DNA of 64,000 nucleotides, from the NCBI GenBank assembly GCA_035275545.1, contig DATEMP010000272.1, positions 1 through 64,000 of the forward strand, written 5' to 3'. The notes beneath the pieces were generated by a model, which was not told the origin of the DNA, searched no databases, and saw only the letters and a program-made list of their open reading frames with translations. Positions 26,044 to 33,999 of the stretch are shown one piece after another; within the stretch, counting starts at the first letter, position 1, and the number at the start of each line of letters is the position of its first letter. The position numbers and the translations under genes are program-made. This stretch comes from WS-11 sp035275545. Lineage in GTDB: Bacteria > Eisenbacteria > RBG-16-71-46.

Positions 26044-27119
26044 TCGTTCTTGGAGCAGGCGCGACACGAGGCGCTTCGTTCGTGACAGCGGCCGCCGGAT
26101 CAAGGCGGGTGTGCCTCCCGCCGCTTGACGGCGACTTCTTCACCCAGTTGCAGCGTGTAGGTAAGCCTTTGCACCAGGGGACCATCAACGATGTGATCAG
26201 CAGCGCGGTCGGGCTCTTCGGGGCGAACTTCCGCGTCACGCTGGAGACGATGTTCACTACGGTCGAGCAACTCGCCGCCATGAGCGGCATGCGCCCATCA
26301 GGCGGGAAGCAGGAACGCAGGCGCTTCCAGCGGATGAGAACCTGTCTACTCCAGGCGCTGGCCGGGGTGCTGGAGGAGTCACTCACCGAGCACGCTGAGG
26401 CTACGACAGGGTCATCCTCCCCTGCGTCGGGTACGGGCTACGCGCTGCGCACCTGCCGCTTCCACCAGAAGATCGTCGAGTCGCTGGCCTATTCCGACAG
26501 CGTGATCAGTTTGAACTACGACTGTCTCGTCGATGTCGCACTGCGCGACCACGGGCACGGCCGGTGGAACGCGCGCTACGGCTACTGCCTACCGATGCAG
26601 CCCGTGGGCGAGGGCGCATGGAACCCAGACCCTCCCGCGAGCCGAGGGCGGAGCATCAGTCTGTTCAAGCTGCACGGCTCGCTCCACTTCGGCAAGCACA
26701 GGAGGAACGTGCTCCGGCTGAAGGCGCGCCCCTACAGCCACATGAAGAAGAACCAGGTCTTGCAGTTCGAGATCATCCCGCCGGAGTCCCAGAAGCGCCT
26801 CACGGATCCCACCTTCCGCCACATCTGGTCTGGCGCAGGGACTGCCCTACAGAAGACGAGGACGCTCGTCTTCATCGGGTACTCGTTCCCTCCCGGCGAC
26901 GTTCACACCGCGGCCTTCTTCCGACTGCGCGGGACCGGGCGCGCTGCACCCAAGCTGCGGAACCTCGTGGTCGTGAACCCGGACCGCGAGGCCCGGCACC
27001 GCACCGTAGACATCATGCGCGCCTCGATGGACCGAAAGACCCGCGTCCTGGTGTTCGACACCCTCGAAGAGTTCTCCTACGTGCCGCGCGCGCTCTGGGA
27101 CAGCGGGAGGCCCAAGTGA
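26034..27119 (+). CDS. SIR2-like domain protein (candidate NAD+-consuming defence effector)
   Basis: 361 residues. N-terminal 'VLGAGATRGASF' (5-16) is the dinucleotide-binding GAGAS/T loop. 'ISLNYDCLVD' (158-167) carries the catalytic-type N161 and D163, 'FKLHGSLHF' (211-219) carries the catalytic-position H214, and 'VFIGYSFPPGD' (279-289) is the closing Rossmann strand of SIR2_2 proteins. In defence systems such as Thoeris ThsA, DSR and Sir2-Argonaute, these domains deplete NAD+ on phage infection. No other domain is obvious, so sensing may be by neighbours. It overlaps the previous gene by 10 bases and the next by GTGA. Confidence 0.85.
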   Translation: MAVIVLGAGATRGASFVTAAAGSRRVCLPPLDGDFFTQLQRVGKPLHQGTINDVISSAVGLFGANFRVTLETMFTTVEQLAAMSGMRPSGGKQERRRFQRMRTCLLQALAGVLEESLTEHAEATTGSSSPASGTGYALRTCRFHQKIVESLAYSDSVISLNYDCLVDVALRDHGHGRWNARYGYCLPMQPVGEGAWNPDPPASRGRSISLFKLHGSLHFGKHRRNVLRLKARPYSHMKKNQVLQFEIIPPESQKRLTDPTFRHIWSGAGTALQKTRTLVFIGYSFPPGDVHTAAFFRLRGTGRAAPKLRNLVVVNPDREARHRTVDIMRASMDRKTRVLVFDTLEEFSYVPRALWDSGRPK

Positions 27120-27772
27120 CTCCAGCAAGCAGGAAGCGGCTGTCGTTGAAGGGGCTCGCCGACTACATGACCGCGTCGCACAGGAAGCAGCGCGCGATCC
27201 TCCACTCCTACAAGTACCCAGACGAGGACGAGTCGCAGGCGAAGATCCTGTACTACCGCGAGGCGCGCGACCGCATCTTGGCCCTCCACAAGTCGGCGCA
27301 TCAGCCAGCGTGGCTCCAGAGTGAGGCCCTACAACTGGAGTCGGTGGCCGCTCACGCCACCGACGCGGCGTCGCGCCGACTCATCAACAACGCCAGAGCG
27401 CTGGTGAGCTACGCGACCCACTTCGGGAACCGGGTGTTCAAGATCCTGGATGAGGCGCACATGACCCTCACAATCGCGGGCGTCGTGATCACCGTGCGTC
27501 CAGACATGCACGTCGAGGAGAAGCGCGCGGAGCGGCTGATCAAGCTGGAGTTCGGAGTCGAGCCACTGGCCCCAACAGCCATCCGCATCCTGACGCAGAC
27601 GATGTACGAGGCCGCTCGCAACTCGGGCATGAGCATCAAGTCGAAGGACGTGCTGTGCTTCGATGTCACCAGGGGCAAGGTCCACGCCGCAGGAACGCGG
27701 ATGGGTCCACGGCTGAAGGGTGAGATCAAGGCCGCCTGCCAGAACATCGCCTCGATCTGGGATGGTATCTGA
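27116..27772 (+). CDS. Hypothetical protein, translationally coupled to the SIR2-like gene
   Basis: 218 residues from a GTG that overlaps the SIR2-like stop (GTGA). 'LSLKGLADYMTASHRKQRAILHSYKYP' opens a helical N-terminal region; the C-terminal half 'LTIAGVVITVRPDMHVE...AIKLEFG'-like stretch is mixed beta/alpha. No catalytic motif or membrane segment seen. I do not recognise the family. Strict coupling to SIR2 suggests a stoichiometric partner: regulator, sensor or inhibitor. Confidence 0.75.
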   Translation: MTPASRKRLSLKGLADYMTASHRKQRAILHSYKYPDEDESQAKILYYREARDRILALHKSAHQPAWLQSEALQLESVAAHATDAASRRLINNARALVSYATHFGNRVFKILDEAHMTLTIAGVVITVRPDMHVEEKRAERLIKLEFGVEPLAPTAIRILTQTMYEAARNSGMSIKSKDVLCFDVTRGKVHAAGTRMGPRLKGEIKAACQNIASIWDGI

Positions 27773-27778
27773 GCAGCG

Positions 27779-28405
27779 ATGGCACTCGAACCAATCCAGG
27801 AACTGGTGAGGCTCGTCCTTGAGGCCGAGGGCTACTTCGTCCGCAACAACGTGCGCTACCGCATCGAGACCGCGACGAAGAAGGAGGGCGGGAAGTCGGC
27901 GGCGTACTCGGACATCGACATCCTCGCGGTGAAGATCGACCCGAAGAGCGGGTCGGTCGTGGACCGCCTCTGGGGCGAGACGAAGGGTCACCTCACCTCG
28001 TCCCTCACGGGCGGCTACCTCCGGGCGTTCGCGCCGGACTACGCGGTGCTCCTCGGCGACGGCGCGTGGTCGGATGCCGGTTTGGCGAAGAAGCACGGGG
28101 GGAAGCTGGAGACTCTCAAGATCAGGCGCTCGCGCGCCAGGGCGAGGGCGGTGCAGGTGCTTGGGGAGCCCTTCCGGCGCGTCCTCTACTTCGGCGGGCG
28201 GAGGCCGAAGGACGGCGGCAAGGAAGCGCGGGCACTCCTCGACCCAGAGGTGGAACTCGTCTACGTCCGGGACGTCGTGAGGAAGTGGATCGGCACGCTC
28301 ACGCACCTTGAGGGGAATGAGGATGTGGTTCGGGTCATCAACGCCCTCGCGGAGTACGGGTTGATCCGTGTCGCGGACCAGAAGGAGACTCTCGCTGGTC
28401 GGTAA
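27779..28405 (+). CDS. Predicted restriction-endonuclease-like (D...ExK) protein
   Basis: 208 residues, 6 bases after the preceding stop. 'LVRLVLEAEGYFVRNNVRYRIE' followed by 'YSDIDILAVKIDPKSGSVVDRLWGETKGHL' gives the PD-(D/E)xK pattern: acidic D45/D47, then E-x-K (E67, K69) after a strand. This fold is shared by Mrr, type II and many defence nucleases. The rest has no known domain. It could be a second nuclease of the system or a non-catalytic partner. Not known as a standard type III subunit. Confidence 0.7.
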   Translation: MALEPIQELVRLVLEAEGYFVRNNVRYRIETATKKEGGKSAAYSDIDILAVKIDPKSGSVVDRLWGETKGHLTSSLTGGYLRAFAPDYAVLLGDGAWSDAGLAKKHGGKLETLKIRRSRARARAVQVLGEPFRRVLYFGGRRPKDGGKEARALLDPEVELVYVRDVVRKWIGTLTHLEGNEDVVRVINALAEYGLIRVADQKETLAGR

Positions 28406-28437
28406 TCCTTGCGAGTAGTAGCCGGCAGGAGGATGCG

Positions 28438-29112
28438 ATGGCGATTCACGATGACGAACTGTCGATGCTCAGGGAGTCACTGCCCGAGTACGTACGGCTT
28501 GCGCGGTTGGGCATCGAGTTCAAGAAGGACAACGGCGGTGCCTTGGGCTATCCGGCGGCAACGCTGCTGTTCGCGGTCGTGGACACGATCGGGAGCCACC
28601 TGCGCAAGCGCGCGGGGCTCGAACCGTACACGGTGACCGTGGGCGGGCAACAGCAGCCCATCAAGAAGACCGCGCACCACTTCCTCGTGCTGAACAGTCC
28701 ATACTTCGGCATGGACCTCAGCGCGACCGAGATCGAGAGGTTATACGACTTGAGCCGGTGCCCGCTGACGCACAACGCACTTCTCGGGCTCGGCGTCCGG
28801 CTCACCGTGGAACAAGCGATCCCGAACGTCATCGAGTTCCGAGAGGGGATCGCCACTATCTCCCTACCTGACTTCCTCAAGCGGTGCGAGCAAGCCATCG
28901 AACGGTTCCTCGCGGAGGCCGAGAAGATCGTCGCCGAGTCGGCGGCCGTGGATGAACTCCGGAAGGAGTCGTACGCGCGCGTGAACGCTGAGGCGATCAA
29001 GAAGCTGGAGGAGCTTGCGAGGTCTGGCAACTGGGGGCAGTCGGCCCAGGCGTCCGGGATGGGGAGGCCGAATCGGATTGGAACGTCGGACCCAACAAGG
29101 AGACCCCGCTGA
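28438..29112 (+). CDS. Hypothetical protein at the end of the defence operon
   Basis: 224 residues with an AGGAGG ribosome site ('gcaggaggatgcg') just before the ATG. Helical N-terminal half ('PEYVRLARLGIEFKKDNGG'), then a motif 'HHFLVLNSPYFGMDL' and 'RCPLTHNALL' of a conserved-looking but unnamed family. The C-terminus is a charged coiled coil (about 140-200) and a Gly/Pro/Arg tail. No enzyme motif seen. It closes the seven-gene plus-strand operon. Confidence 0.7.
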   Translation: MAIHDDELSMLRESLPEYVRLARLGIEFKKDNGGALGYPAATLLFAVVDTIGSHLRKRAGLEPYTVTVGGQQQPIKKTAHHFLVLNSPYFGMDLSATEIERLYDLSRCPLTHNALLGLGVRLTVEQAIPNVIEFREGIATISLPDFLKRCEQAIERFLAEAEKIVAESAAVDELRKESYARVNAEAIKKLEELARSGNWGQSAQASGMGRPNRIGTSDPTRRPR

Positions 29113-29197
29113 TCGTGGTGACCAACGGGGCTCGACTCGCAGGCGAACGGGCGTGACCAAGAGCCCAGGGCCACGATGGAGTATACGAGACCTGCAA

Positions 29198-30028
29198 TCA
29201 GGGACTGGTCCCCGAACCTGTGCAGGACACCGTAGCTCCCCAACCAAGGTCCAACGTGCAATCACGCTGCCCGGTGGCGGTTGGTGTGAAGCGTACGATG
29301 AAGACGATCGTGCCCCCAAGCAGGTAACTAGCTTCTCCCCCGGGCACCGGGTTGCCATTCATGTAGACGATGCGGAAGTCGGGACAGGGCGACGACACTG
29401 TGCCCGTTAGTTCGCATCCGCTTTCGTTCCTCAACTGGAAGGACATGTCCACACTCGATCCCAGTGGGACGCTCCCGAAGTCCAGAGCGTTGGGGACCGT
29501 GGAGACCCGCGGCGTGCATACCACAACGTCAGGGGGCCAATGAGCGGTGGAGGGATAGCTGTTCATCGCACTCATGATCCTCCCCGGCCCAAGGATGATC
29601 GTTGCAGGAACGCACTGGCAATCGACGGGTTGCTCCTCGCACGTGTGAGGCCAGACGCGAGCAAGTGAATCTCGCGGAGGATACGTGTACGAGGTATCAA
29701 CGCCATACCCATCCGCATTGCTCCTGATGACCCGGATTGTGAGGGGCAGATTGCTGTCGAAGGTTCGCTGGAAGTCTCGCCACTCACAGAATGTGGGTGG
29801 GCGATTGTTGTTGTCGAGCACAAAGCTATCCCTTGCTGCACCGGAAAGGATGACGGTCCACTTGGGGTAGGAGTAGTTGCAATCTCCCTGCCCAATGTCC
29901 TCGTTCCACGAGAACGTGACCCTGCTAGTGCTGGCCGGCGGTGGCCCGCTCTCAGTGGGGGCTGTCTTATTGCCGCATCCCGCCGCGCAGAGGGCGACGA
30001 GGCACACGGTGAAGGCGAACGACCGCAT
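29198..30028 (-). CDS. Predicted lipoprotein with ASH/HYDIN-like Ig domain
   Basis: 276 residues with GGGAGGAG before the ATG. Signal peptide with lipobox 'LCAAGC' (Cys18). The mature protein is beta-rich; 'PNALDFGSVPLGSSVDMSFQLRNES' and 'IVFIVRFTPTATGQRDCTLDL' match the ASH/choice-of-anchor-D type Ig fold found in secreted proteins of FCB-like bacteria. Several Cys pairs suggest disulphides. It is convergent with the defence operon and is the only surface-type gene in the element, so it may be cargo (lysogenic conversion or superinfection exclusion are guesses). Confidence 0.7.
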   Translation of the reverse strand: MRSFAFTVCLVALCAAGCGNKTAPTESGPPPASTSRVTFSWNEDIGQGDCNYSYPKWTVILSGAARDSFVLDNNNRPPTFCEWRDFQRTFDSNLPLTIRVIRSNADGYGVDTSYTYPPRDSLARVWPHTCEEQPVDCQCVPATIILGPGRIMSAMNSYPSTAHWPPDVVVCTPRVSTVPNALDFGSVPLGSSVDMSFQLRNESGCELTGTVSSPCPDFRIVYMNGNPVPGGEASYLLGGTIVFIVRFTPTATGQRDCTLDLGWGATVSCTGSGTSP

Positions 30029-30175
30029 CGACGGCTCCTCCCTCTGATCGCCCCAGGCAGGGCGGACACGTGCGGCAGGGAATCAGATCGAGGCGAGTTA
30101 TCGGCGGGGCGCACGAGGCGCTTGAGGGCACGGAGAGGACCTTCCGGCCAGATCGCGCTGCGGGATGCTCGCAGC

Positions 30176-30643
30176 TCATGACTCGTCGCCGTCGAGCGCG
30201 TCGAAGACTTCGTCCGGGTCAGCGCCCACGATCTCGCACGCGGCGGTCACGCCATCTCGAAAGCACGGGCAGTCGGTGCAGGACTCGATGACTTCCTCCG
30301 GGTGTTGCTCAGCGAGCTGCTCTGCACCCCCGGTGTGGCCTTCGGTGCCGGCGGTGAGCGTGGCGATCATGTTGGACGCGATCACATCGCGGCGTCGGGC
30401 GAGAAGCGCCTCCTCGATGCTATGTTGGATCGCTAGAATGTCCGCGTCAGGACCGTGCTGCTGGCGAAGGCGGTGCAGGCTGTATAAGGCGCTCAAGCGC
30501 CCTGCCCTGAAGCCGTCGTTGCCGAGGTCGCTCTCCTCCCCCGTTCGCAGCCGCCGCGCGAGCGCGGGGTCGAAGCTGGCGAGCCAGAGGAGGAACCCAC
30601 TCTCTGTCGGGTCCGGTGACGGGGTCGGGATCGGGGCGATCAC
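30176..30643 (-). CDS. Hypothetical protein of the replication-type operon
   Basis: 155 residues from a GTG overlapping the preceding stop. It is acidic and helical ('PALARRLRTGEESDLGNDGFRAGRLSALYSLHRLRQQHG') with a 'CTDCPCF' Cys cluster near residue 123 that may bind metal. No family recognised. Last gene of a chain of overlapping minus-strand genes. Confidence 0.6.
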   Translation of the reverse strand: MIAPIPTPSPDPTESGFLLWLASFDPALARRLRTGEESDLGNDGFRAGRLSALYSLHRLRQQHGPDADILAIQHSIEEALLARRRDVIASNMIATLTAGTEGHTGGAEQLAEQHPEEVIESCTDCPCFRDGVTAACEIVGADPDEVFDALDGDES

Positions 30644-30930
30644 TGTCGCCTCCGAAGACCGGCCTTCGCGAACAGAGATTGGACCCCGTAGGCGAGGCGG
30701 GCTGCGAGTGCATCGTCGGTGAGACGCTCGTCGGTTCGGAGGGCGTCGAGTTCGGCGATGAACTCCCTCGCTTCGACTTCGGACAGAACGGGGTAGCCGA
30801 AGCTGCTCAGGGTCGCCGCGATCACGATGTACGCAGCTGCCTGCTCGGCGAGAGCGGACTGGCGTGCGAGGTTCGTCGGCGCAGTCGAAAGCATCGAGGG
30901 CGCGACGGGGATTGCGGTGGGCTTGCTCAT
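30640..30930 (-). CDS. Hypothetical protein of the replication-type operon
   Basis: 96 residues, mostly helical ('LARQSALAEQAAAYIVIAATL', 'SEVEAREFIAELDALRTDERLTDDALAARL'). The ATG overlaps the cold-shock gene stop (ATGA) and its own stop overlaps the next start. No recognised domain. The coupling is the main evidence. Confidence 0.6.
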   Translation of the reverse strand: MSKPTAIPVAPSMLSTAPTNLARQSALAEQAAAYIVIAATLSSFGYPVLSEVEAREFIAELDALRTDERLTDDALAARLAYGVQSLFAKAGLRRRQ

Positions 30931-31124
30931 GACTTCACCTCCAGCTTGCGGACGTTGATCGCCCTGTTCATGTTGCTCGGGAGCGCCTCGATGTCGAACT
31001 CGATGTGGTCACCCTTGCTGAGGCCGCCAACCTGCGAGTGGGGCAGGTAGATGTCGCCGCTGCCGTCGTCGGCGATGACGAAGCCGTAGCCCTGTGCGGC
31101 GACCAGTTTGACGATGCCGGTCAC
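30927..31124 (-). CDS. Cold-shock-domain protein of the element
   Basis: 65 residues from a GTG overlapping the preceding stop. This is a full CSD: 'TGIVKLVAAQGYGFVIADDGSGDIYLPHSQV' covers strands 1-3 with RNP1 'QGYGFV' and RNP2 'DIYLPHS' (usually 'DIFVH.S'), followed by 'GDHIEFDI'. CSD proteins bind single-stranded nucleic acid and melt RNA structure. In this operon it may serve as the element's ssDNA/RNA-binding protein. It is diverged from chromosomal CspA. Confidence 0.85.
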   Translation of the reverse strand: MTGIVKLVAAQGYGFVIADDGSGDIYLPHSQVGGLSKGDHIEFDIEALPSNMNRAINVRKLEVKS

Positions 31125-31477
31125 GACTCGTCACTCCTGCGAAGGAAGGCCCGATCCGCGTCCGTCAACTCAGGGTTGGCGGCGATGAAGGCTTCCGTTG
31201 CTTCGCGTGCTGCCTGCTTGCGTGCTTCGGGCGTGGACAGGTCGCCGAGGCGCTCCGCTTCACGGGAGGTGATGGCGGCCACTGCTCCCTCGATGCCGTT
31301 CGCGATCCGCGCGAAGGTCGGCAGAAGGGGCAGGCCGTCACGCCCGAGTGACACGGGCTTCACCAGCGGCTTGGCTGGCGGTGCGGGCTTGGGGGCGGGT
31401 GTGGGCTCAATGGGTGGCGGGGGTGGTACGGAACGTCCTGCGCCGAATCCAGAACCGTACGGCATGAATGTGCTCAT
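31121..31477 (-). CDS. Proline-rich hypothetical protein
   Basis: 118 residues. N-terminal Pro/Ala-rich linker (about 15-45, 'PPPPPIEPTPAPKPAPP') and a helical C-terminal half ('EARKQAAREATEAFIAANPELTDADRAFL'). Such a disordered tail plus helix often serves as an interaction module. The stop overlaps the cold-shock gene start. Function unknown. Confidence 0.55.
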   Translation of the reverse strand: MSTFMPYGSGFGAGRSVPPPPPIEPTPAPKPAPPAKPLVKPVSLGRDGLPLLPTFARIANGIEGAVAAITSREAERLGDLSTPEARKQAAREATEAFIAANPELTDADRAFLRRSDES

Positions 31478-31532
31478 TGTGATGTTCCCCTTGTACTGCT
31501 GATGGTTGGATGGTGATGGGGCGAAAGGTGGG

Positions 31533-32099
31533 CTACTTCTTGTCGCGCTTCCTTGCGTTGCGACGTTGCTGCGCGAGCATGCGTTTGCGGGATGCGGGAT
31601 CTGCGGCAGCCAGGCGCTCCTCGAACTGGGCCTGCTTGACTGCGCGTGCCCTGCTCATCGACGCACGCTTCTCGGTGAGTTCGGCATCGCGCTCTGCGTG
31701 CTTGGCCTCTGCTACTTCTGCACGGTACCGCTGCGCGAGGTCGAAGCCGGCGGCCGACAGGCTGTTGATCCCGAGAAGGTCGACCTCGTCTGCTTTGTTG
31801 GCGAGCCAGTCGGCGATCTGCGCGAGCGTGTACGTCGAGGTCCACCAGTCGCGGAGCCGGTCGCTGCCGATCTCGCGGACGAAGTCCCTCGCGATTTCTT
31901 CCTCACGAGAGAGCTTCTCGGCAGCAGGGTTGTTCGCGGTCGAGGGGCTGGCGTGCGGTTCGTCGTCGCGTTCGCGGGCCCAGAGGAATGGGCGCACGAG
32001 GCTCGCTGTCGCGGGGTGCAGCCCGGCGAGGTCGCGACGATGCAGCTTGCCGTGGATCGCGCGGTTGATCAGGTCGTGGATGTTCTGTTCGTTCTTCAT
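31533..32099 (-). CDS. Hypothetical protein with basic coiled-coil C-terminus
   Basis: 188 residues with GAGGAAT before the ATG. The N-terminus is helical ('NIHDLINRAIHGKLHRRDLAGL'), 'TYTLAQIADWLANKADEVDLLGINSL' looks like a small helical DNA- or protein-binding unit, and the last ~60 residues are a strongly basic coiled coil ('RKRMLAQQRRNARKRDKK'). It follows the ATPase gene in the same operon; a replication or partition helper is plausible. Confidence 0.6.
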   Translation of the reverse strand: MKNEQNIHDLINRAIHGKLHRRDLAGLHPATASLVRPFLWARERDDEPHASPSTANNPAAEKLSREEEIARDFVREIGSDRLRDWWTSTYTLAQIADWLANKADEVDLLGINSLSAAGFDLAQRYRAEVAEAKHAERDAELTEKRASMSRARAVKQAQFEERLAAADPASRKRMLAQQRRNARKRDKK

Positions 32100-32139
32100 G
32101 ATTCCTCGTGCCCCGCAAGGGCGGTAAGCGCGACAGGCC

Positions 32140-32186
32140 CGCCGACGGAGATCGGCGAGCCCGCCATGCCCGGGGGCAGCCCGGGC
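32140..32186 (-). terminator. Two adjacent GC hairpins after the ATPase gene
   Basis: CGCCGA/TCGGCG (32140-32157) and GCCCGGG/CCCGGGC (32168-32186, 5-nt loop) lie in the gap between the ATPase stop (32202) and the next gene. No T-run follows, so they may act as a partial terminator or RNA-stability element within the operon. Confidence 0.4.
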
Positions 32187-32201
32187 GCGCTTCGGGTCGT
32201 A

Positions 32202-33743
32202 CTACTGCTGGTCTTCGTCGGTGAGCTTGGAGACTTCGACCCGGAATGAGAGAGACGTGTACTCGCTGTGCCCCTTCTCGGTCAGTTCGTACTCGCCCTT
32301 CTTGCCGGTCGGAGCTATGAGCCCCAGCTTGGTGAGGTCACCGCGACAGTTCTTGTAGTACCCGTCCGCCTTCTTCACCGACGCTTCGCTGTCGCTAAGG
32401 CCGAGGAAGTCCGTCGCCCATTCGCGTCCGAGGGTCACGTCGATCCGCGAGTCGGGGGTGCCGCCGATGAACAGGAGAAGCTGCTCGACCTTGTTGGGGC
32501 CTGCGTTGGCGGGGACGATCTTGGCGCGCGAGAATCTGTGCTCATTCGGGTCGAGGACCAATGGGGTACCGGCCTTGCGCGCGGCGTTGATCTTGTCCTT
32601 GATCGAGAGCAGGTAGTCGATGTCCTGATCGAGCCCGTCTTCAGCGTCGAGGCAGATGTAGAAGTCCGGCTGCTCCTTGCCTCGGACCTTCGGGAACGTC
32701 AGCTTCGATTTCGGTTCTCCCTTGGAGCGGATGAAGTTGATGATCGTATCAGCGCCGTCGGGGATGCGAGATGCACCACGGCCACTGTGAATGCTGCCGT
32801 CGCCTTCGTTGCCTTTGCCCCAGTGGTGGAGGAGGACGACCGCGATCCCCGTCCTGCGCGCAAGCATCTGGAAGAAGTTGACGACATACTCCATCTCATT
32901 GTTCGAGTTCTCGTCGAGCCCGTGAATCTTCGAGAGAGAGTCGATCACGAGAAGCTGCTTGCCCTGCGTCGCGAACGCTCCGCCGTCCATCCACTTCGCC
33001 AACTCACCTTTCAGCCGGAGGAGTTCCTCAGGGGCAGGCTTCGTATCGCGGACGCCGACACGATTGGGCGTGGCCTCAAGAATGACATCCAGTTCGCGCG
33101 AGAACTGGGCGTTCAGTTTCGGGGTGCGCGGGTCGTTCGGGTCCGGCGCGTAGATGTGCGGCGACTCCGGCCACCAGAAGTGCACAAGGTCGTTGAAGGG
33201 CGAGTAGTACGCCTCGTCGGCCGGGAACGCGGGTTCGGCGTCCGGGTCTTCCTCCGATGGGACGGGGATGCCCTCGGTCGTCATCTCCTGCTCGATCAGA
33301 GCATCGCGCGCGAACTGCTCCTCCTGCTCCTGCGTCAGCCGACGCCACTGACCGGCGAGGTCCTCAGGCGAGGAATCGAGGAAGATGCCAACTGAGGCGA
33401 CTTGGTCGGTGGGGAACTTGCCCAGCCACTTGGTCCCGGTAGCAGTCGCACGGAGCAGGTCCAAAGCTGCCCACGTCTTGAGGGACGAGGCCGCTCCTTG
33501 GAACAGGGTGACCGTGCCGGGGCGAATGATCCGGTGGACGAGGTAGTCGTTGGGGCGTGCCTCCATCGACTTGAACCGAGCCCGAACCAGCTTCGGGGAG
33601 TTGAGAAGGGCCCGCTTGCGTTCCTCCTTCTCCTTCTCGATGCGGGCGCGTTCGGCGACCTCATGTTGCGTGACCAGTTCTTCAACCGTTGGGGACGGGA
33701 ATGCTTGCCCTTCGGCTGCTGCTGCAGGTGTATCGTGCGACAT
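32202..33743 (-). CDS. RepA-like/AAA_25 RecA-fold ATPase (replicative helicase type)
   Basis: 513 residues; ATG 33743 has GAGGAG upstream. Walker A 'GAASSLKT' (83-90) follows 'RPGTVTLFQ', and Walker B 'LLVIDS' (264-269) follows a long insertion. 'VVLLHHWGK...RGASRIPDGADTIINF' is the sensor/hexamer segment seen in plasmid RepA helicases and phage/ICE AAA_25 proteins. The C-terminal ~110 residues resemble a winged helix ('KLGLIAPTGKKGEYELTEKG'). It likely drives replication of the excised element, which lacks an obvious primase. Confidence 0.85.
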   Translation of the reverse strand: MSHDTPAAAAEGQAFPSPTVEELVTQHEVAERARIEKEKEERKRALLNSPKLVRARFKSMEARPNDYLVHRIIRPGTVTLFQGAASSLKTWAALDLLRATATGTKWLGKFPTDQVASVGIFLDSSPEDLAGQWRRLTQEQEEQFARDALIEQEMTTEGIPVPSEEDPDAEPAFPADEAYYSPFNDLVHFWWPESPHIYAPDPNDPRTPKLNAQFSRELDVILEATPNRVGVRDTKPAPEELLRLKGELAKWMDGGAFATQGKQLLVIDSLSKIHGLDENSNNEMEYVVNFFQMLARRTGIAVVLLHHWGKGNEGDGSIHSGRGASRIPDGADTIINFIRSKGEPKSKLTFPKVRGKEQPDFYICLDAEDGLDQDIDYLLSIKDKINAARKAGTPLVLDPNEHRFSRAKIVPANAGPNKVEQLLLFIGGTPDSRIDVTLGREWATDFLGLSDSEASVKKADGYYKNCRGDLTKLGLIAPTGKKGEYELTEKGHSEYTSLSFRVEVSKLTDEDQQ

Positions 33744-33812
33744 GGTGAAACTCCTCGGCCCATGAGGGCCGTGCACCAGAGGGTAGTCCTACGGTCGGCT
33801 GGTGCGCCTGTC

Positions 33813-33857
33813 GGGGAAAGTTCCCCTGCCGTGGGATGCCCGGGCGACCCCCCGGGC
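33813..33857. promoter_or_regulatory. Hairpin cluster upstream of the ATPase gene
   Basis: GGGGAA-ag-TTCCCC (33813-33826) and GCCCGGG/CCCGGGC (33838-33857) lie 70-115 bases before the ATPase ATG. A 7-bp repeat GCACCAG/CTGGTGC also sits in the leader near 33770-33803. The CCCGGG hairpin repeats one after the gene. The region may hold an origin or attenuator; neither is proven. Confidence 0.35.
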
Positions 33858-33999
33858 TGGGGGTGGTTTCTGCTGCTTGAGTTTCGAGCCGCTCCGCCTA
33901 CTGCTGCAGCAAAGCCGGCGTCAGCCTGCTGCCGCCTGCTGCCGTCTCGGGCGGCAATAGCGAGCGTAGCGACCGCAGTGTGTCTCTCTTAGATAACGG

